Under the pieces are notes generated by a model. The model made no database searches and had not been told where the DNA came from. It saw nothing but the letters and a program-made list of their open reading frames with translations. DNA of 64,000 bases, from assembly GCF_001425945.1 (NCBI RefSeq), contig NZ_LMEB01000010.1, positions 124,001 through 188,000 of the forward strand, given 5' to 3'. Position numbers and translations under genes: made by a program. The stretch is from Brevundimonas sp. Root1279. GTDB taxonomy: Bacteria > Pseudomonadota > Alphaproteobacteria > Caulobacterales > Caulobacteraceae. Positions within the stretch are counted from its first letter, which is position 1. Every line of letters starts with the position of its first letter. Below are positions 6,734-14,413 of this stretch, piece by piece.

Positions 6734-7720
6734 ATGACCACCCAGGCGCCCGATCTACAGGACCCCCAACCCGCCTCGCCGCGGCCGACCCCGACGCGCC
6801 GCGGCATGGTCTGGATCGATGGTGGAACCTTCCGCATGGGTTCGGACGAACACTACGCGGAGGAGGCGCCGAGCAAGCGGGTCACCGTCGATGGCTTCTG
6901 GATCGACAGCCGCCCTGTCACCAACGCCCAGTTCGCCTCCTTCGTGCGCGCCACGGGCTGGAAAACGGTCGCCGAGCGACCCGTGGACCCGGCCCTCTAT
7001 CCGGACGCTGATCCGGCCCTGCTCCAGCCCGCTTCGATCGTCTTCATGCCGCCCGAGCGCGACCACCCTCTGCGCGAGGGCGAGTGGTGGCAATACATTC
7101 ACGGCGCGGACTGGCGCCATCCGACGGGCCCCGGCAGCAGCATCGACGGACTGGAGACCCACCCTGTCGTCCACGTCGCCTGGGAGGACGTCACCGCCTA
7201 TGCCGTCTGGGCCGGAGCCGACCTGCCGACCGAGGCCGAGTGGGAGTTCGCCTCGCGCGGGGGGCTGGACGGCGCCGCCTTCGCCTGGGGTGATGAACTG
7301 CTGCTGGAAGGCTGGCAGCACATGGCCAACGTCTGGCAAGGGATGTTCCCGATCGAGAACCGGCGCGAGGACGGCTGGCTGCGGACCTCGCCGGTCGGGT
7401 CCTATCCTCCGAACGGCTACGGCCTGTACGACATGATCGGCAATACCTGGGAATGGACCAAGGACTGGTGGTCGCTCGCCGCCCCGGGCGCGGTCCCGGC
7501 CAGTCCCTGCTGCACGATCAAGAACCCGCACGGCGGCTCGTCCGAGCAGAGCTACGAACCCGGCATGGAGCATCTGAAGATCGCCCGACGGGTGCTCAAG
7601 GGCGGGTCGCACCTGTGCGCTCCCAACTACTGCCGCCGCTATCGCCCGGCGGCCCGCCACGCCCAGGCCGAGGACTCCTCGGCCTCGCACATCGGCTTCC
7701 GGGTGGTGGTCAGGGGCTGA
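6734..7720 (+). CDS. Formylglycine-generating enzyme (sulfatase-activating, SUMF1 family)
   Basis: A 328-residue aerobic-type FGE that would oxidise the active-site Cys of type I sulfatases to C-alpha-formylglycine. The domain runs from MVWIDGGTFRMGSD to the C-terminus. The copper-binding active-site cysteines are both present, C295 and C300 in SHLCAPNYCRRYR, spaced like Cys336/Cys341 of human FGE; this separates it from the many SUMF1-like proteins without this activity. DSSASHIGFR near the end is also typical. The ATG at 6734 follows GGGAGGCGG; an upstream extension to 6530 is non-coding in character. No signal peptide is seen, so it acts in the cytoplasm. Its clients are probably the sulfatases at 8418 and 52736. 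Confidence 0.93.
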   Translation: MTTQAPDLQDPQPASPRPTPTRRGMVWIDGGTFRMGSDEHYAEEAPSKRVTVDGFWIDSRPVTNAQFASFVRATGWKTVAERPVDPALYPDADPALLQPASIVFMPPERDHPLREGEWWQYIHGADWRHPTGPGSSIDGLETHPVVHVAWEDVTAYAVWAGADLPTEAEWEFASRGGLDGAAFAWGDELLLEGWQHMANVWQGMFPIENRREDGWLRTSPVGSYPPNGYGLYDMIGNTWEWTKDWWSLAAPGAVPASPCCTIKNPHGGSSEQSYEPGMEHLKIARRVLKGGSHLCAPNYCRRYRPAARHAQAEDSSASHIGFRVVVRG

Positions 7721-8099
7721 CCGTCTCGCCTGGCTCGGGGGCCCCGCCTGCGCCGTCCTTGACCTGCATTTCGCGGAAGGCGTCGATGTCGCGTTCGAGG
7801 AACAGGTTCAGCAGGGTCCGGATGGTCGCGATCGCCGCCAGCTGACCGATCTCTTCCCACGACGGCGCCACCGCGGTGTCGGCGATGTCCGCCGCCAGGG
7901 CGAACTCCAGGGCCAGGACGATCGAGGCGGCGAAGCGCAGCCAGATCGCCTTCCGCAGCGGCATGTCGGTCTCAAAGCGCCGCCAGTGCACAGCCACGCG
8001 GTAGGCTGCGGTCGCGGCGGCGCCGGCCAGGATCAGGACGGCGACGAGCGTGCAGCCCAAGGCGACGAAATGGGCGAATTCCTTGATCGCAGCTTCCAT
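7710..8099 (-). CDS. DUF1622 family small membrane protein
   Basis: A 129-residue protein with transmembrane segments near residues 10-35, 50-75 and 85-105. The stretch LEFALAADIADTAVAPSWE followed by LAAIATIRTLLNLFLERD is characteristic of DUF1622. Function is unknown. The ATG at 8099 is preceded by AGGGAGGAAG at ideal spacing, so longer versions to 8159 are rejected. It runs opposite to its neighbours and overlaps the end of the FGE gene by 11 bases. It has its own dyad on the minus strand at 8150-8165, so it seems to be under the same control as the surrounding block. Confidence 0.85.
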   Translation of the reverse strand: MEAAIKEFAHFVALGCTLVAVLILAGAAATAAYRVAVHWRRFETDMPLRKAIWLRFAASIVLALEFALAADIADTAVAPSWEEIGQLAAIATIRTLLNLFLERDIDAFREMQVKDGAGGAPEPGETVSP

Positions 8100-8149
8100 G
8101 GCTTCCTCCCTGAGCGAGCCATAAGGCCGTCGACGCACGGGGCGAGCCA

Positions 8150-8165
8150 TCCGGCGCAACCCGGA
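8150..8165 (-). promoter_or_regulatory. Dyad TCCGG-N6-CCGGA upstream of the DUF1622 gene
   Basis: A perfect dyad. On the minus strand it is followed by T, 20 bp and the sequence GGCCTTATGG, which holds a weak -10. The geometry matches the plus-strand copies, although the half-site differs at one base. Confidence 0.4.
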
Positions 8166-8348
8166 GTTCGCGGTCCGCCAGCCCCAAGGCCGGATCGGAT
8201 CAACCGGTCGGAACGGTCACAATCGCGCCCGCGGGGCCCCGCCGCCGTCATTGAGCGAGCTGGACCTTAGCCAGCGTCCCCGTCGACTGGCGCATGGCGT
8301 TCGCCGATCCGCCACAGCTCTGGTGACGGGGCATTCGGGCGGCGCGGG

Positions 8349-8364
8349 TCAGGGGTTTACCTGA
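8349..8364 (+). promoter_or_regulatory. Dyad TCAGG-N6-CCTGA upstream of the first sulfatase
   Basis: A perfectly symmetric copy followed by T and a 20-bp spacer. The -10 position reads CTAGCG, a weak match. It lies 54 bp before the sulfatase ATG. Confidence 0.5.
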
Positions 8365-8417
8365 TCCCGCGCTGTCGTAGCGGCCGCTAGCGTTCCGCAA
8401 CCCAAGGGAGAGCAGCC

Positions 8418-9956
8418 ATGCCGAACGGTAAACCGAACATCCTGGTCATCTGGGGCGACGACATCGGTCAGTCGAACCTGAGTTGCTACAGCCACGGCCT
8501 CATGGGCTACCAGACGCCCAATATCGACCGCATCGCCAAGGAAGGCATGCTCTTCACGGACAGCTACAGCGAGCAGTCCTGCACCGCCGGCCGGTCATCC
8601 TTCATCACGGGCCAAAGCGTCTACCGGACGGGCCTGTCGAAGGTCGGCATTCCGGGCGCGCCCGTGGGCATGCCCGACGGCGTGGTGACCATCGCCGATC
8701 TGCTGAAAGAGCAGGGCTACGCCACCGGCCAATTCGGCAAGAACCATCTCGGCGACCTGAACCACATGCTGCCGACCGTGCACGGGTTCGATGAGTTCTT
8801 CGGCAACCTCTATCACCTGAACGCCCAGGAAGATCCGGAGGACCCAGACTATCCCTCGCCGGAAGAATTCCCGGAATTCGCTGCCGCCTTCAGCCCGCGC
8901 GGGGTGCTGCATTCCTTCGCCAGCGACACCGACGACCCCACCGAGGAGAAGCGCTGGGGTCGGGTCGGCAAGCAGAAGATCACGGACACCGGACCGCTGA
9001 ACACGAAGCGCATGGAGACGTGCGATGACGAGTTTGCGGAGAAGGCCAGCGACTTCATCAGGCGCGCCCACAAGAACGACACCCCCTTCTTCGTCTGGGC
9101 GAACTTCAGCCACATGCATCTCTATACCCACACCAAGCCGGAGAGCGTGGGCCAGGCCGGGCGGTGGCAGTCGCGCTACCACGACACCATGATCGATCAT
9201 GACAAGAACGTCGGCACCCTGCTGGACCTGATCGACGAACTGGGTCTGGCCGAGGACACCATCGTCATCTACTCGACCGACAACGGACCGCACCGCAACT
9301 CATGGCCGGATGGCGGGACCACGCCATTCCGCAGCGAGAAGAACACCAACTGGGAAGGCGCCTTCCGCATTCCCGAGGTCATCCGCTGGACCGGGAAGAT
9401 CAAGCCAGGCTCTATCGCCAACGGCATCGTGCATCACCATGACTGGCTGCCAACCTTCCTCTCCGCCGCCGGCGCGCCTGACGTCGTCGACAAGCTGAAG
9501 AAGGGCTACAAAGCCAACGGCAAGACGTTCAAGAACCACATCGACGGGTTCGACCTGCTGCCCTACCTGACTGGCGAGGTGGAGAAGAGCCCCCGCAACT
9601 TCTTCTTCTACTTCAGCGACGACGGCGACGTGCTGGGCATCCGGTTCGACAACTGGAAGATCGTCTTCATGGAGCAGCGCTGCAAAGGCACGCTCCAAGT
9701 GTGGGCCGAACCCTTCACCCGCCTGCGGACGCCCAAGCTCTTTAACCTGCGCACCGACCCCTATGAGTACGCGGACATCACCTCGAACACCTACTACGAG
9801 TGGTTCATGCGGCACGCCTATTTCATTATGGCAGGCCAGGCCATCGCTGGAAAATTCGTCGAGACGTTCAAGGAATTCCCCCCGGTTCAGAAGCCGGGCA
9901 GCTTCACCATCGACGACGCCATGGCGAAGATCTCCGAGTCCGCCAGCGCCGACTAA
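8418..9956 (+). CDS. Type I (formylglycine) sulfatase, arylsulfatase family
   Basis: A 512-residue alkaline-phosphatase-superfamily sulfatase that hydrolyses sulfate esters. Metal-binding acids lie in IWGDDIG near 14-15. The signature is C55-T-A-G-R59 in SCTAGRSSFITG, the C-x-A-x-R variant of C-x-P-x-R, which FGEs also accept in some systems. GKNHLGD near 115 and STDNGPHR near 295 are further conserved blocks. No signal peptide is visible, so it appears cytoplasmic unless exported with a partner. The RBS AAGGGAGAGC precedes the ATG. It lies one gene from the FGE, and a strong terminator follows. The substrate is unknown. Confidence 0.93.
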   Translation: MPNGKPNILVIWGDDIGQSNLSCYSHGLMGYQTPNIDRIAKEGMLFTDSYSEQSCTAGRSSFITGQSVYRTGLSKVGIPGAPVGMPDGVVTIADLLKEQGYATGQFGKNHLGDLNHMLPTVHGFDEFFGNLYHLNAQEDPEDPDYPSPEEFPEFAAAFSPRGVLHSFASDTDDPTEEKRWGRVGKQKITDTGPLNTKRMETCDDEFAEKASDFIRRAHKNDTPFFVWANFSHMHLYTHTKPESVGQAGRWQSRYHDTMIDHDKNVGTLLDLIDELGLAEDTIVIYSTDNGPHRNSWPDGGTTPFRSEKNTNWEGAFRIPEVIRWTGKIKPGSIANGIVHHHDWLPTFLSAAGAPDVVDKLKKGYKANGKTFKNHIDGFDLLPYLTGEVEKSPRNFFFYFSDDGDVLGIRFDNWKIVFMEQRCKGTLQVWAEPFTRLRTPKLFNLRTDPYEYADITSNTYYEWFMRHAYFIMAGQAIAGKFVETFKEFPPVQKPGSFTIDDAMAKISESASAD

Positions 9957-9982
9957 CGTCCCGTCTTGTTCAAACGGCTTGG

Positions 9983-10020
9983 AAGCCGGTGGTGAATCAC
10001 CACCGGCTTCTGTTGTTTTG
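9983..10020 (+). terminator. Intrinsic terminator after the sulfatase
   Basis: Perfect 12-bp stem AAGCCGGTGGTG / CACCACCGGCTT with an AAT loop, followed by CTGTTGTTTT. It cleanly separates the sulfatase from the HAD gene. Confidence 0.88.
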
Positions 10021-10051
10021 CGGACCTAATCAGGCGCCATGGCCTCCGGCA

Positions 10052-10067
10052 TAGGGTACTCACCCGA
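10052..10067 (+). promoter_or_regulatory. Dyad TAGGG-N6-CCCGA upstream of the HAD gene
   Basis: A copy of the recurring dyad followed by T. No strong -10 lies at the expected place on the plus strand (GTGTTT). It is 66 bp before the HAD ATG. Confidence 0.4.
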
Positions 10068-10133
10068 TGCCGCCGAGCTCCGCGGCGTGGTGTTTGGGGG
10101 CAACCGCAATCGGTCCCGCCGGCGATTCGCTCG

Positions 10134-11102
10134 ATGACACCCCTCCCCTCCTGGCGCCCAGGCGTCGTGCGCGATGCGATCCTCGACTTCGTCGAGGCGG
10201 TGTCGAAGCCCGGCCCCAACTTCGTTCCGGAGGCCGAACGCATCGCCGTCTTCGACAATGACGGCACGCTGTGGTGTGAGCAGCCCGTCCAGGTGCAGGT
10301 CCAGTTCAGCCAGGATCAGGTCGAACGGATGGCCAAGGCCAACCCCGCCCTGCGCGACCGCCAGCCCTACAAGGCGTTCCTGGAGCGCGACGTTCCCACC
10401 ATCCATGCGCTCGGCAAGAAGGGCGTCTTCGAGGTGGCGTTCGCGGTCCATTCCGGCATGACGGTCGACGACTTCGGTCATAGCGCCGCCGACTGGTTGG
10501 CGCGGGCCAAGCACCCCAAGTTCGGGCGCAACTTCACTGAACTCGTCTATCAGCCGCAACTGGAGCTGATGGACTATCTGCGCGCCAACGGCTTCCAGAC
10601 GTGGATCGTCTCGGGCGGGGGCGCCGACTTCATCCGCGCGTTCGCCGAGGACCGCTATGGCGTGCCGCCGTCGCAGGTGATCGGCAGCACCGTCCGCACC
10701 CAGGTGCAGGAGAACGGACGCAGCCTGGACCTGTTCAAGCTGGCCCAATTGGACAGTTTCGACGACCGCGAGGTGAAGGTCGAGAACATCGGCCTGCACA
10801 TCGGCCGGCGGCCGATCTTCGCCTTCGGCAATTCAGACGGCGATCTGGCGATGCTGCGCTACACCCTCTCAGGCTCCGGTCGTCGACTGGCCCTGCTGCT
10901 GCATCACGACGACGACGTGCGCGAGGTCGCCTACGATCGAAACTTCCGCCTCAGCCCCCTCGCCGAAGCGCTGGACCACGCCGACGCCTACGGCGTCCGC
11001 GTCGTCAGCATGGCAAAGGACTGGGACGCCGTCTTCCCGATGGAGGACGCCGGCCATCTGCAGGCGGCGGGGGGTCAAAAGGCTTCCGAAACCCGGAAAT
11101 AG
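10134..11102 (+). CDS. HAD-family phosphatase, phosphoserine-phosphatase-like
   Basis: A 322-residue haloacid-dehalogenase-fold hydrolase. Motif I is FDNDGT with nucleophile D41 and D43. Motif II is IVSGGG near 160. Motif IV is FGNSDGD near 225. It has a helical cap between motifs I and II. It would remove phosphate from a small metabolite; the substrate cannot be told from sequence. The first in-frame ATG is used, and no strong Shine-Dalgarno is visible. It sits between the two parts of the sulfatase/DUF4136 block. Confidence 0.82.
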   Translation: MTPLPSWRPGVVRDAILDFVEAVSKPGPNFVPEAERIAVFDNDGTLWCEQPVQVQVQFSQDQVERMAKANPALRDRQPYKAFLERDVPTIHALGKKGVFEVAFAVHSGMTVDDFGHSAADWLARAKHPKFGRNFTELVYQPQLELMDYLRANGFQTWIVSGGGADFIRAFAEDRYGVPPSQVIGSTVRTQVQENGRSLDLFKLAQLDSFDDREVKVENIGLHIGRRPIFAFGNSDGDLAMLRYTLSGSGRRLALLLHHDDDVREVAYDRNFRLSPLAEALDHADAYGVRVVSMAKDWDAVFPMEDAGHLQAAGGQKASETRK

Positions 11103-11320
11103 ACCGCCTCGCCATCCCGACCATAGGCGACGTCGACCCCCACGTTGACCCGGTGGGGCCTGGGGCCGGGCTGAGCCGAATGCGGCACGTCCGGAAGGTC
11201 CGTCGGCGCAGCGGGGATCTCCTGCTCCCCCGCCGAGCCGGCGCAGGCGAAAGCTCCTGCCGCCGTCACGACTACAAAACTCGGCGGCACGGGCTGCCAG
11301 AACGCTACTCGTGCAAGCAT
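11075..11320 (-). CDS. Possible small exported protein, 81 residues
   Basis: A short minus-strand frame in the 384-bp gap between the HAD and DUF4136 genes. The translation has a hydrophobic stretch ending in FAC (lipobox-like), a proline-rich middle and a plausible beta-strand tail, VNVGVDVAYGRDGEAVYF. A dyad on the minus strand at 11345-11360 would place a promoter at or just before this ATG, leaving almost no leader. There is no Shine-Dalgarno, third-position GC is only moderate, and it overlaps the HAD 3' end by 28 bases. No family is recognised. Confidence 0.35.
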   Translation of the reverse strand: MLARVAFWQPVPPSFVVVTAAGAFACAGSAGEQEIPAAPTDLPDVPHSAQPGPRPHRVNVGVDVAYGRDGEAVYFRVSEAF

Positions 11321-11344
11321 GGGTGGTTCTTGGACGGGACCCCA

Positions 11345-11360
11345 TCGGGTGATCACCCGA
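11345..11360 (-). promoter_or_regulatory. Perfect palindrome TCGGG-TGATCA-CCCGA
   Basis: All 16 bases are symmetric. The downstream T and 20-bp spacer geometry fits the minus strand (expected -10 CCATGC), pointing toward the small minus-strand frame. Confidence 0.4.
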
Positions 11361-11415
11361 CCCCGCCCGACGACCGTCCGGAGCCCCGAGGGGTCAGGGC
11401 GCGCCTCGGCGGCGG

Positions 11416-11431
11416 TCAGGTCTTCACCCGA
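11416..11431 (+). promoter_or_regulatory. Dyad TCAGG-N6-CCCGA upstream of DUF4136 gene 1
   Basis: Followed by T, 20 bp and TGAAAA at 11454-11459, giving the common class II geometry about 70 bp before the ATG at 11487. Confidence 0.45.
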
Positions 11432-11486
11432 TTACCCTCAGGCCATCGCGGGTTGAAAACACCCGCAGTCTCGCGAGGAGAGCACG

Positions 11487-12092
11487 ATGTCCTATTCCAC
11501 TGTTCGCGCGGCGGCCGCAGCAGTCGCCGTCAGCCTTTTAACACTCACGGCCTGCGGCACGCCCGCGGGCGACGTCTCCGTGCTCCAGTCCAGCACGCGG
11601 GCGGTGGTTCCGGGCTCAACCTATGCCTGGGCTCCATTCGACCCCTCGGTCCGAAGCGCGGCGGACGTCCGGGTGGCCAACGACATCATCCAGCAACGGA
11701 TCACCTCGGCCTTCGACGCAGCCATGCAGGCCCGAGGCTTCCGCTTGGTGTCCGATCCGCGTCAGGCGACGCTGCTGACGTCCTACCATGTCGGTCTTGA
11801 GAACCGGACCGAGGTCCGCGCCGACAATTTCGGCGCCCCGATGGGCGCCTGCGGCTTCCGGGGCTGCATGGGTGGATGGGGCTGGTATGGCGCGCCGACC
11901 CTGAACGTCGACACCATCAACTACACCCACGGTACGGTCATCTTCGACATCGTCGACCGCGCGTCTGGCGAGCTCGCCTGGCGCTCGATGTCGCAGCAGC
12001 GCGTGGACAGCGGCGACGCCGACCAGGCCCGCCTCAACGCCATCGCCGACGACATGTTGCGGTCACTGCCGCGCAACACGCCGACCAACTGA
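11487..12092 (+). CDS. DUF4136 lipoprotein 1
   Basis: A 201-residue probable lipoprotein: hydrophobic signal, then the lipobox LTLTAC with Cys at 23. The mature part follows the DUF4136 pattern: a strand with SxSTxAW-like residues (GSTYAWAP), a helix with IIQQRITSAFDAAMQARGF, TLLTSYHVGL, and the C-terminal GTVIFDIVDRASGELAWR. Function is unknown; these are envelope lipoproteins. GAGGAGAGC precedes the ATG. It is paralogous to the next gene, and both have their own dyads. Confidence 0.88.
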   Translation: MSYSTVRAAAAAVAVSLLTLTACGTPAGDVSVLQSSTRAVVPGSTYAWAPFDPSVRSAADVRVANDIIQQRITSAFDAAMQARGFRLVSDPRQATLLTSYHVGLENRTEVRADNFGAPMGACGFRGCMGGWGWYGAPTLNVDTINYTHGTVIFDIVDRASGELAWRSMSQQRVDSGDADQARLNAIADDMLRSLPRNTPTN

Positions 12093-12145
12093 GTCCGATC
12101 CCGTACAGACTGCACGCCCCGCGTCGGTCCGTACGGAGGGCGCCC

Positions 12146-12161
12146 TCGGGGTTTCGCCCGA
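12146..12161 (+). promoter_or_regulatory. Dyad TCGGG-N6-CCCGA with GATAAT -10, upstream of DUF4136 gene 2
   Basis: The best promoter in the series: dyad, T, 20 bp, then GATAAT at 12184-12189, about 35 bases before the ATG at 12224. It would drive the four-gene run to 15232. Confidence 0.55.
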
Positions 12162-12223
12162 TGGTCGCCCGGAAGGTCGGGTCGATAATGCCCCGTCCCG
12201 ACACCGGGACGAAAGGAGCCGCT

Positions 12224-12808
12224 ATGAAAGGGCCCGCGCTCGTCGTTTTCGCCGTCGGAATGCTGCTCGGCCTGGCCGCTTGCGAGACCACGGGCCCGAA
12301 CCTGACGGTGACCCAGAACAGTGCGATCGCCCCCGGATCCACCTACGCCTGGAAGCCGATCGAGAGCGTCCGGGAACGGGGGGTCAATCCAGCGGTCGCC
12401 AACGATCTCGTGCAGCAGCGCATCCAGACCGCCATCGAGGCCGGCCTCGACGCAAAGGGCTTCCGACAGGTCTCGGATCCAGGTCAGGCGACCCTGCTGG
12501 TCGCGTACTTCATCGGTCTAACCCCGCACTCGGATGTCCGGGCCGCCTACACAGGACCGGTCGGGCCGGCCGCCTGCGGCTTCAGCGGCTGCGTCCCCGG
12601 CTGGGGCGTATACGGCTATCCGGCCCTGGAAGGCATGACCGTCAACTACACCGACGGGACGGTCATCCTCGACCTCACCGACCAGTCCTCGAACCAGCTC
12701 GCTTGGCGCGCGGTTTCCAAGCAGCGCGTCGATAGCACTTCAATCGCCCAATCCACCCTGAACGCCATCTTCGCCGAGATGATGACCAGCCTCCCCGGCG
12801 CACGATGA
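12224..12808 (+). CDS. DUF4136 lipoprotein 2
   Basis: A 194-residue paralogue of the preceding DUF4136 protein: lipobox LGLAAC with Cys at 20, GSTYAWKPIE, VQQRIQTAIEAGLDAKGFRQVSD in pieces, CGFSGC, and GTVILDLTDQSSNQLAWR. The two share the Cys-Gly-Phe-x-Gly-Cys segment, suggesting a disulfide in the periplasm or outer membrane. The start is set by GAAAGGAGCC just upstream of the ATG. Its last codon overlaps the DUF2092 start (ATGA), so it leads an operon. Confidence 0.88.
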   Translation: MKGPALVVFAVGMLLGLAACETTGPNLTVTQNSAIAPGSTYAWKPIESVRERGVNPAVANDLVQQRIQTAIEAGLDAKGFRQVSDPGQATLLVAYFIGLTPHSDVRAAYTGPVGPAACGFSGCVPGWGVYGYPALEGMTVNYTDGTVILDLTDQSSNQLAWRAVSKQRVDSTSIAQSTLNAIFAEMMTSLPGAR

Positions 12809-13623
12809 GGAACCCTGTCATGCATGCTTCCCTTCCCGCCTTGGCTTTCGCCTTCGCCCTCGGGGCCGCTCCGACGGTCGCCTCGCCCCAGGCCACGCCG
12901 GCGACCGCAACTCCGTCCCAGGTCGATCCGGCCGCGGCGTCAGCTCCGACCAACCCGGTCTCGCCCGACGCGGTTCAGGCCCTGCACCGCATGGGCGCCT
13001 ACCTGGGCACGCTCGTGAGTTTCGAGATCACCGCCGAGACCAGCCGCGAGTTGATGCTGGGCGCAGACCAGAAATTCGACCTGGACGGCGTCGCCACCTA
13101 TCGGGTCCGTCGACCCAACGCCCTCTTCGTCGAGAACACCACCCCGCGCAAACAGCGGCGCTTCATTTACGACGGCCAGCATTTCACCGTCTACGCGCCG
13201 AGCCGCAGCTACTACGCGACCGTCGACGCGCCGCCGACGATCGGCGAGTTGCTCAACCTCGCGGCCGAACGCTACGGCGTCGAACTTCCCCTTGAGGACC
13301 TGTTCCATTGGGGCGATCCCGCAAACCTGCCCCAGAATCTGGAGTTCGCCGCTCACGTCGGCACGGCGATGATCAACGGCGTCCAGACCGACCAGTATAT
13401 CTTCCGCCAGCCAGAGATGGACTGGCAGATCTGGATCCAGCAGGGCTCCGAGCCCCTGCCCCGCAAGATCGCGATCATCGACCGCACCGATCCGACTCTG
13501 CCGAAATTTTCAGCGACGCTCGACTGGAACCTGTCGCCCACCTTCGACGCCCGCACTTTCGCCTTCGCGCCGGACGCCGACGACAAGGCCATCCAGTTCA
13601 GGGAAGCCCAGGAAGCCCAATAA
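12805..13623 (+). CDS. DUF2092 periplasmic protein
   Basis: A 272-residue protein with an N-terminal signal peptide (to about residue 27). The mature domain matches DUF2092: F-E-I-T-A-E-T near 73, a run of strands with RRPNALFVEN and RFIYDGQHFTVY, and EDLFHWG near 168. The overall plan resembles LolA/LolB-like folds that bind lipid, but this is inference. It is translationally coupled to DUF4136 gene 2 by ATGA. It could help handle lipoproteins or lipids in the envelope. Confidence 0.85.
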   Translation: MRNPVMHASLPALAFAFALGAAPTVASPQATPATATPSQVDPAAASAPTNPVSPDAVQALHRMGAYLGTLVSFEITAETSRELMLGADQKFDLDGVATYRVRRPNALFVENTTPRKQRRFIYDGQHFTVYAPSRSYYATVDAPPTIGELLNLAAERYGVELPLEDLFHWGDPANLPQNLEFAAHVGTAMINGVQTDQYIFRQPEMDWQIWIQQGSEPLPRKIAIIDRTDPTLPKFSATLDWNLSPTFDARTFAFAPDADDKAIQFREAQEAQ

Positions 13624-13633
13624 GGAGCTAGCC

Positions 13634-14407
13634 ATGAAACTCTCGAAAGCGGGGCTCGCCACCCTTTTCGCCAGCATCACCTTCCTCGTCGCGGCGCCGG
13701 CCATCGAAGCGGCGAACGCCCAGGTCCGCGGAGGCGGGCGCGGCGGCGGCATTAGCCGCGGCGGCGGGGGGGGCGGCGGCGGCTTCAGCCGCGGCGGCGG
13801 CGGCGGCCGCGCCAGTGCAGCCCGGCCGAGCGGCGGCAGCCGCGCCAGCGCGGCGACCCGACCGAGCGGCGGCGGCCGCGCCAGCGCGGCGACCCGCCCA
13901 AGCGGCGGCGCCGGCGCGGCTACCCGGCCGAGCGCCGGCGGCGCAACGAGCCGGCCTGGGGCCGGTGGCGCCGGCGCGGCGACCCGCCCCAGCGGCGGCG
14001 ACCGCACCAACATCAGCGGGGGTGATCGGATCAACACCGGCGACCGCGGCGGAAACCGCGTCAACACCGGGGACCGTGAGATCAACCGCGGAGATCGCGA
14101 GACCAACATCGACCGTGGCGATATCAACATCGACAACGACATCGACATCGATGGCGATCACGGCTGGGACTGGGATGACGGCTGGGGCGACCATCCGCTC
14201 GCCGCCGGCATCGCCTTCGGCACCGCGGCGGCCTGGACCTCCGCGGTCGTCGGCTCGATGTTCTACAGCATGCCGCCCGGGTGCTCGCCGTACTACACCT
14301 CGTACTACTATTGCGACGGGCACTATTATGCTCCGCAATATCAAGGAGATACGGTGGTCTACGTCGTGGTCGACGACCCGGCGAAGAGCGTGACTGTGGT
14401 CCAGTAG
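13634..14407 (+). CDS. Gly/Arg/Ser-rich exported low-complexity protein
   Basis: 257 residues: a signal peptide to about 30 (ending ANAQ), then RGG-like and RPSGG repeats to about 125, then an Asn/Asp-rich repeat of GDR/NTGDR units to about 165, and a conserved-looking C-terminal part. That part has a hydrophobic segment (AAGIAFGTAAAWTSAVVG), two Cys (PPGC...YYYC) and Tyr-rich sequence. Proteins with this C-terminus are common in alphaproteobacteria next to DUF2092 genes. Function is unknown. The RBS AAGGAGCTAGCC is 10 bases after the previous gene. Confidence 0.8.
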   Translation: MKLSKAGLATLFASITFLVAAPAIEAANAQVRGGGRGGGISRGGGGGGGGFSRGGGGGRASAARPSGGSRASAATRPSGGGRASAATRPSGGAGAATRPSAGGATSRPGAGGAGAATRPSGGDRTNISGGDRINTGDRGGNRVNTGDREINRGDRETNIDRGDINIDNDIDIDGDHGWDWDDGWGDHPLAAGIAFGTAAAWTSAVVGSMFYSMPPGCSPYYTSYYYCDGHYYAPQYQGDTVVYVVVDDPAKSVTVVQ

Positions 14408-14413
14408 GGCGGC

